Below are positions 43,406 through 47,471 of a DNA stretch of 47,471 nucleotides, piece by piece. How positions within the stretch are numbered: the stretch's first letter is position 1; each line of letters begins with the position of its first letter. Source of the DNA: JAVBLF01 sp031553675 (GTDB taxonomy: Bacteria; Bacillota; Clostridia; Christensenellales; CALWSW01); contig JAVBLF010000047.1 in the NCBI GenBank assembly GCA_031553675.1, forward strand, positions 1 to 47,471, written 5' to 3'. The translations under genes and the position numbers were made by a program. The notes under the pieces were generated by a model that saw nothing but the letters and a program-made list of their open reading frames with translations, ran no database searches and was not told where the DNA came from.

Positions 43406-44062
43406 TCAGAGCAGCTTGAAGTTGTTTTTCCAAAAATCGATGACGCCCTCGCTCTTGAGGCGGCCCAGCTCGCGCGAAAGCGCGCTGCGGTCGATGCAGA
43501 GGTAGTCGGCAAGTTCTTCGCGGTTGAAGGGGATCACAAACGAGTTGCCCTGTTTTCGCGCGACCGTCTCCAGGTAGCGCATAAGGCGGGCACGGATGCT
43601 CTTTTGGCTCAGCAGCTCCATGCGCGCCTGCATCTCCAGATTTTTTGACGCCAAGACGCCCAGCATGTTTTCGAGCAGTTTGCCGTGAAAGGTGCAAGAG
43701 TGTGGGCAGGTCTGCAAGATACGCCGGAAGGACAGCAGCCAAACGACGCCCGGCGTATTGGCGACGACGCTGACAGGGCTCTCCGCGACGCCCGCGCAGC
43801 ACAGGGATTCGGCGAAGTGATCGCCCGGCTCGAGCGAAGCAATGAGCGTGCGTTCGCCCTCGAAGTCCTCGCGGATGACGTGAAAGCGCCCTTCTGCCAC
43901 GACGCCCACATTGACAGGGGGCTCGCCCACGCGCAAGGCAAAGTCGTCTTTGGCGAGATCGAGCCTTTTGGCGCCGAGGCAGATGAAAAGGGCGTCGATC
44001 TCGCTCGCCTCGATTCCGGAAAAGAGTGTGGCGCGCGCCAGCACATCGGCAAATTCAAGCAT
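43406..44062 (-). CDS. Crp/Fnr-family transcription regulator next to hcp
   Basis: 218 residues, GGAG 6 nt before the ATG. N-terminal cyclic-nucleotide-binding fold (about 15-125, EGRFHVIREDF, LEPGDHFAESL), dimerisation helix, C-terminal HTH (FNREELADYLCIDRSALSRELGRLKSEGVI). It has cysteines at several positions (for example ESLCCAG, CPHSC) but no clear FNR-type N-terminal 4Fe-4S set. It is divergent from the ferredoxin-hcp operon with a palindrome between, so it is probably the HcpR-like nitrosative-stress regulator. Ligand not shown by sequence. Confidence 0.88.
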   Translation of the reverse strand: MLEFADVLARATLFSGIEASEIDALFICLGAKRLDLAKDDFALRVGEPPVNVGVVAEGRFHVIREDFEGERTLIASLEPGDHFAESLCCAGVAESPVSVVANTPGVVWLLSFRRILQTCPHSCTFHGKLLENMLGVLASKNLEMQARMELLSQKSIRARLMRYLETVARKQGNSFVIPFNREELADYLCIDRSALSRELGRLKSEGVIDFWKNNFKLL

Positions 44063-44098
44063 CGGAACTCCACAAAAATTTCATACGTATTCGATCGT

Positions 44099-44120
44099 TC
44101 CGTTGCATTCGCAACGGAAT
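44099..44120. promoter_or_regulatory. Palindromic operator between regulator and ferredoxin-hcp operon
   Basis: TTCCGTTGC-N4-GCAACGGAA, a perfect 9-bp dyad. It overlaps the likely -35 of the rightward promoter (-10 TATAGT at 44135-44140) and is centred about 38 nt before the expected start, near the usual site of Crp/Fnr activators. Confidence 0.75.
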
Positions 44121-44173
44121 TTGCGTTTTCCAGTATAGTACAATGACCTTACAAGCGCAAGGAGGAATGAATC

Positions 44174-44899
44174 ATGCTTCGACAGATCATCATCATCGAT
44201 CGTGATAAATGTGACGGATGCGGACTCTGCGTCCAGGCCTGCCACGAAGGGGCCATCGGTCTGCAAGACGGGAAAGCGGTTCTTTTGCGGGACGACTACT
44301 GCGACGGGTTGGGCAATTGCCTGCCGGTCTGCCCGACGGGGGCGATCTCGTTCGAAGAGCGCGAAGCCCTTCCCTATGACGACGTGGCGGTCAAGCAAAA
44401 CGCCGCCCAAGCCAAGCCGCTCGCATGTGGCTGCCCGGGTTCGAGCGCAAAGGCCATTGAGCGCAAAAGCGTGGAGACCTGCAACTGCCACAGCGCGTCC
44501 GACGGGCAAACGCCCCAAGTCGAAACGCAGCTCGCGCAATGGCCGGTGCAGATCAAGCTCGTGCCGGTGAACGCGTCCTATCTGCAAAACGCCGACCTGC
44601 TCATATCCGCCGACTGTGCGGCTTACGCTTACGGCAACTACCACAACGACTTCATCAAGGGCCGAATCGCCCTGATCGGTTGCCCCAAGCTCGACGAAGG
44701 CGACTACAGCGAAAAGCTGACCGCGATCCTGCGGGAGAACGACGTCAAAAGCGTCACGGTCGTACGCATGGAAGTGCCGTGCTGTGGCGGCATCGAGCGC
44801 GCGGCGGTCAGCGCCATTCAAAACGCAGGCAAAGGCACGCCCGGTCAGGTCGTCACGATCTCGACCGATGGGCGCGTCGTCCATACCGAAACGCTGTGA
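44174..44899 (+). CDS. Ferredoxin-type 4Fe-4S protein, probable electron donor to Hcp
   Basis: 241 residues; AAGGAGG upstream. Two 4Fe-4S motifs at the N-terminus: CDGCGLCVQACHEGA (about 13-27) and CDGLGNCLPVCPTGA (about 43-57). The remainder has more Cys (CGCPGSSA, CNCHS) and an alpha/beta domain with IGCPKLDEGDY and EVPCCGGIE, which may bind a further cluster. It lies 61 nt upstream of hcp in the same operon. Known hcp loci pair with an electron carrier, so this is the likely one. Confidence 0.9.
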   Translation: MLRQIIIIDRDKCDGCGLCVQACHEGAIGLQDGKAVLLRDDYCDGLGNCLPVCPTGAISFEEREALPYDDVAVKQNAAQAKPLACGCPGSSAKAIERKSVETCNCHSASDGQTPQVETQLAQWPVQIKLVPVNASYLQNADLLISADCAAYAYGNYHNDFIKGRIALIGCPKLDEGDYSEKLTAILRENDVKSVTVVRMEVPCCGGIERAAVSAIQNAGKGTPGQVVTISTDGRVVHTETL

Positions 44900-44960
44900 G
44901 GAAAATGACGAAACAAGCGCACACTATCGAAATGAGCGACAATTGAAGGAGGAAACAAGC

Positions 44961-46514
44961 ATGTTCTGTTATCAATGCGAACAAACAGCCAAAGGAAGCG
45001 GATGCACGATGTCGGGGGTCTGCGGCAAGACGCCGCCGGTCGCCCACGAACAAGACGTGTTGACCTGTGAAATGATCGCGCTGGCCAAAGTGACGAAAGA
45101 CGCCGAAGATAAGGTGGTCGACCTCCTGGTCGACGGGCTCTTTACGACCGTCACGAACGTCAGCTTTGACGCCGAACGCATCGCCGAGTTGGCCGAGAAG
45201 GTAAAAGCGGAAGCAGCCAAACGGGGCGGCGAAGCGGTCATGACGACAGAAGAACTCTTCCACGGCGACGCCGATCTCGTTTCGCTGCGTTCGACGCTGC
45301 TCTTCGGGCTGCGCGGCATGGCAGCCTACGCCCACCACGCCCGCGTGCTCGGCAAACGCGACGCTGACGTCGATGCTTGGATCGTTAAGGGCATGGCGGC
45401 GCTGGCGGACGAGCATACCGTCGAGGAATGGCTCGGCCTTCTGATGGAGCTGGGACGCGTCAACCTCCAATGCATGGCGCTGCTCGACGCGGCCAACACG
45501 GGCGCTTACGGCAATCCCGTTCCGGTGACGGTGCCGCTCAAGGTCGAAAAAGGGCCCTTCATCGTCGTAACCGGCCACGACCTGCGCGACCTCAAGATGT
45601 TGCTCGAACAGACCGACGGCAAAGGCGTCGACGTCTACACCCACGGCGAAATGTTGCCCGCCCACGGCTACCCGGAACTCAAGAAACACGCGCAGCTCAA
45701 GGGACATTTCGGCACAGCCTGGCAAAACCAGCAGCGCGAATTCGCCGACATGCCCGCGCCCGTCCTCTTCACGACGAACTGCCTCATGCCCCCGAAGGCG
45801 AGCTACAACGACCGCGTGTACACGACCTCGGTCGTCGCCTACCCGGAGATGAAGCGCATCGAGGCCGACGCAAACGGCAACAAAGATTTTTCCGCTCTGA
45901 TCGCACAAGCCATCGAGCTGGGCGGCTATCCGGAAGACACGCAGCTCCAGGGCACGAACGGCGGCACGACGATGACGACCGGCTTTGGCCGCCAAACCGT
46001 GCTCGACAACGCGCCGACCATCATCGACGCGGTCAAGGGCGGCGCGATCAAGCATTTCTTCCTGGTCGGCGGCTGCGATGGCGCCAAGCCCGGACGCAAC
46101 TACTACACCGAATTCGTGAAACAAGCTCCGTCCGACACCGTGATCCTGACGCTCGCATGTGGGAAATTCCGCCTGAACGACCTCGACATTGGGCAGATCG
46201 GCCCCTTCCCGCGCATCCTCGACATGGGACAGTGCAACGACGCGTACGGCGCGATCCAAGTCGCCGTCGCGCTGGCGGAAGCCTTCGGCTGCGGCGTCAA
46301 CGAGCTGCCGCTGACGCTGGTGCTCTCCTGGTACGAGCAGAAGGCGGTCTGCATCCTGCTGACCCTCCTGTCGCTCGGCATCGAGAACATCTACATCGGA
46401 CCGAGCATTCCGGCCTTCTTCTCGGAAACCGTCGTGGGCGCCCTCGTCGAACGCTTCAAGCTTCACCCGATCACAACGCCCGAACAGGACCTGGCTACCA
46501 TCCTGGCGAAGTAA
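44961..46514 (+). CDS. hcp: Hydroxylamine reductase / hybrid cluster protein
   Basis: 517 residues from the ATG at 44961 with GAAGGAGG upstream; the longer frame to 44784 overlaps the ferredoxin gene. N-terminal CX2C-X8-CX5C (C3, C6, C15, C21) binds the cubane 4Fe-4S cluster, class I spacing. Hybrid-cluster ligand regions are visible: VTGHDLRDLKMLLEQ, HGEMLPAHGYPELKKH, TTNCLMPP, GGCDGAKPGRNYYTEF, CGKFRLND, and the C-terminal LSWYEQKAVCILL. It reduces NO or hydroxylamine under anaerobic stress. Complete, no missing residues seen. Confidence 0.97.
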   Translation: MFCYQCEQTAKGSGCTMSGVCGKTPPVAHEQDVLTCEMIALAKVTKDAEDKVVDLLVDGLFTTVTNVSFDAERIAELAEKVKAEAAKRGGEAVMTTEELFHGDADLVSLRSTLLFGLRGMAAYAHHARVLGKRDADVDAWIVKGMAALADEHTVEEWLGLLMELGRVNLQCMALLDAANTGAYGNPVPVTVPLKVEKGPFIVVTGHDLRDLKMLLEQTDGKGVDVYTHGEMLPAHGYPELKKHAQLKGHFGTAWQNQQREFADMPAPVLFTTNCLMPPKASYNDRVYTTSVVAYPEMKRIEADANGNKDFSALIAQAIELGGYPEDTQLQGTNGGTTMTTGFGRQTVLDNAPTIIDAVKGGAIKHFFLVGGCDGAKPGRNYYTEFVKQAPSDTVILTLACGKFRLNDLDIGQIGPFPRILDMGQCNDAYGAIQVAVALAEAFGCGVNELPLTLVLSWYEQKAVCILLTLLSLGIENIYIGPSIPAFFSETVVGALVERFKLHPITTPEQDLATILAK

Positions 46515-46541
46515 TCCGATTCGCCCGAAGTAAGCACGAAA

Positions 46542-46580
46542 AACGCCCATTCCGCATTGGAGTGGGCGTTCATCCTTTTT
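46542..46580 (+). terminator. Terminator of the ferredoxin-hcp operon
   Basis: AACGCCCA (46542-46549) pairs with TGGGCGTT (46563-46570), extended by an inner TCC/GGA, then CATCCTTTTT. Confidence 0.75.
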
Positions 46581-46589
46581 CGAAAAACG

Positions 46590-46943
46590 TCATTTCGTCA
46601 ATTCATAGCTCATATCGATAAGGGAACAAACCTTTTCAGTGGGAATCGAAGCGTCCAGCAAAAGTGTGATCCAATGCTCTTTGTTCATGTGGTAGGCGGG
46701 ATAAATGCCGGCCTCGCTGCGCAGTGAACCCACGAGAAGCGGATCACACTTGAGATTCAGCGCGTCGACGACCTTCGTGCCTTCCAACCCAAGCTTGTCT
46801 TCGGTGATGTCCACGATGGCGGCAAACCACTTGCGGTTGTGGGCATGCCGCAAAATGGCGTATCGCGGTGTCCGCGCCCACGGGTAGTCGGGCAGGATGG
46901 CGTAACGCTCTTCGACGTAGGCGATTACTTCTTCTCGATGCAT
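46590..46943 (-). CDS. MmcQ/YjbR-family protein
   Basis: 117 residues from the ATG at 46943; the frame is open to 46985 but MHREEVIAYVEERY is the family start. YjbR-type (double-wing, CyaY-like) fold with family motifs: YAILPDYPW, FAAIVDI, LNLKCDPLLVGSL, HWITLLLD. Members bind DNA or act as small MmcQ-like proteins; no enzyme function is established. Single gene, convergent with hcp. Confidence 0.88.
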   Translation of the reverse strand: MHREEVIAYVEERYAILPDYPWARTPRYAILRHAHNRKWFAAIVDITEDKLGLEGTKVVDALNLKCDPLLVGSLRSEAGIYPAYHMNKEHWITLLLDASIPTEKVCSLIDMSYELTK

Positions 46944-47122
46944 CGTTACGGCCTTTCTGCAAAATCGCGGGATCGTTCTCTTCATCTGTCAACCGTGTCT
47001 GCTGCGATGATTCATGATACTACACGCGCACGCCCGAAACAAGTGAGTCGGGGCCATCGGAGCCTTTAATCCAGATGCTTTTTTACCCCAAGAAACGCAG
47101 ATCCTTTTCTGTAAAAATCAAA

Positions 47123-47151
47123 TTGACACCCCATTTTCCTTGTGCTATAAT
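47123..47151 (+). promoter_or_regulatory. Consensus promoter of the tRNA pair
   Basis: TTGACA (47123-47128), 17-nt spacer, TATAAT (47146-47151): perfect sigma-A hexamers and spacing. Confidence 0.92.
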
Positions 47152-47174
47152 GCAAAAGGTCGTCCAAAAAACCC

Positions 47175-47250
47175 GCCAATGTAGCTCAGTCGGTAGAGCA
47201 GCTGATTCGTAATCAGCAGGTCAGCGGTTCGAGTCCGCTCATTGGCTCCA
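47175..47250 (+). tRNA. tRNA-Thr (anticodon CGT)
   Basis: Acceptor GCCAATG/CATTGGC, D-stem GCTC/GAGC, anticodon loop TTCGTAA (CGT), T-loop TTCGAGT, encoded CCA. Confidence 0.97.
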
Positions 47251-47327
47251 CGAGGTGTAGCGCAGCTTGGTAGCGCGTTTGGTTCGGGACCAAAAGGTCG
47301 CAGGTTCGAATCCTGTCACCTCGACCA
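47251..47327 (+). tRNA. tRNA-Pro (anticodon CGG)
   Basis: Acceptor CGAGGTG/CACCTCG, D-stem GCGC/GCGC, anticodon loop TTCGGGA (CGG), T-loop TTCGAAT, encoded CCA. It abuts tRNA-Thr with no spacer, so both come from one precursor. Confidence 0.97.
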
Positions 47328-47371
47328 CGAAAAAGCCCGCAGACAGAGCGTTTGCGGGCTTTTTCGTTTTT
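47328..47371 (+). terminator. Terminator of the tRNA pair
   Basis: CGAAAAAGCCCGCA (47328-47341) pairs with TGCGGGCTTTTTCG (47353-47366), then TTTTT. Confidence 0.9.
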
Positions 47372-47471
47372 GGTTTTAGCGTTTTTCGTCAGAGAACAAT
47401 TGGAAGCGAAATGGGAAAAGCAGGGAAAATCACTATATAAAATCAGAAAATCGCGAGCATAAATGATCCCG

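Overview
The window looks like the chromosome of a Gram-positive, endospore-lineage Clostridia member of fairly high G+C. It carries spoIIGA-sigE-sigG in the canonical order, the classical plsX-rnc-smc-ftsY cluster, an LPXTG-like sorting signal, strong GGAGG ribosome-binding sites and anaerobe genes (hybrid cluster protein, XdhC family). I cannot place it to genus from sequence alone.

Layout. (1) 1-2534: the 3' part of a secreted, repeat-rich surface protein that runs off the left edge. (2) 2665-2741: tRNA-Arg(CCG). A perfect 75-bp direct repeat of its 3' part (2697-2771 and 13395-13469) brackets a 10.7-kb integrative element. Inside it are a tyrosine integrase, an XRE repressor divergent from a small HTH (Xis-like) protein, a CHC2/TOPRIM/DUF3987 primase-helicase, an origin-like repeat region and a small-terminase-like HTH protein. 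This order resembles a phage-inducible chromosomal island (satellite). Its cargo is an unfamiliar cassette: a small ORF behind a 20-bp palindrome, an intrinsic terminator, a four-helix membrane protein and a 954-residue HExxH protein. (3) 13756-21567: a 2603-residue GLUG/InlB-repeat surface protein with an IPITG sorting signal. (4) 21617-24633, minus strand: spoIIGA, sigE and a sigG gene that loses homology abruptly after region 2 and is followed by a 261-aa ORF of unknown function. (5) 24757-26984: an alpha/beta hydrolase, a two-helix membrane protein and a zinc-ribbon protein. (6) 27131-31044: a promoter and switch-like leader, then a FecCD-type ABC importer (lipoprotein, permease, ATPase) overlapping an XdhC-family gene; probably molybdate/tungstate uptake tied to molybdenum-enzyme maturation. 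(7) 31132-32499: an orphan AgrC-like sensor kinase. (8) guaA and purB, purine synthesis; the GuaA glutaminase domain has lost its catalytic residues. (9) 35730-42633: ftsY, smc, rnc, plsX on the minus strand; ftsY has an in-frame stop at codon 2 of its expected start. (10) 42793-46514: a histidine phosphatase, then a Crp/Fnr regulator divergent from a ferredoxin-hcp pair with a strong palindromic operator between them. (11) 46590-47327: a YjbR-like protein and tRNA-Thr and tRNA-Pro genes behind a consensus promoter.

The points most worth following are the satellite-like island with its membrane-protein/metalloprotease cassette, the dead glutaminase domain of GuaA, the interrupted sigG and the ftsY start anomaly. 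All functional calls come from reading motifs and gene order; no database search was possible.
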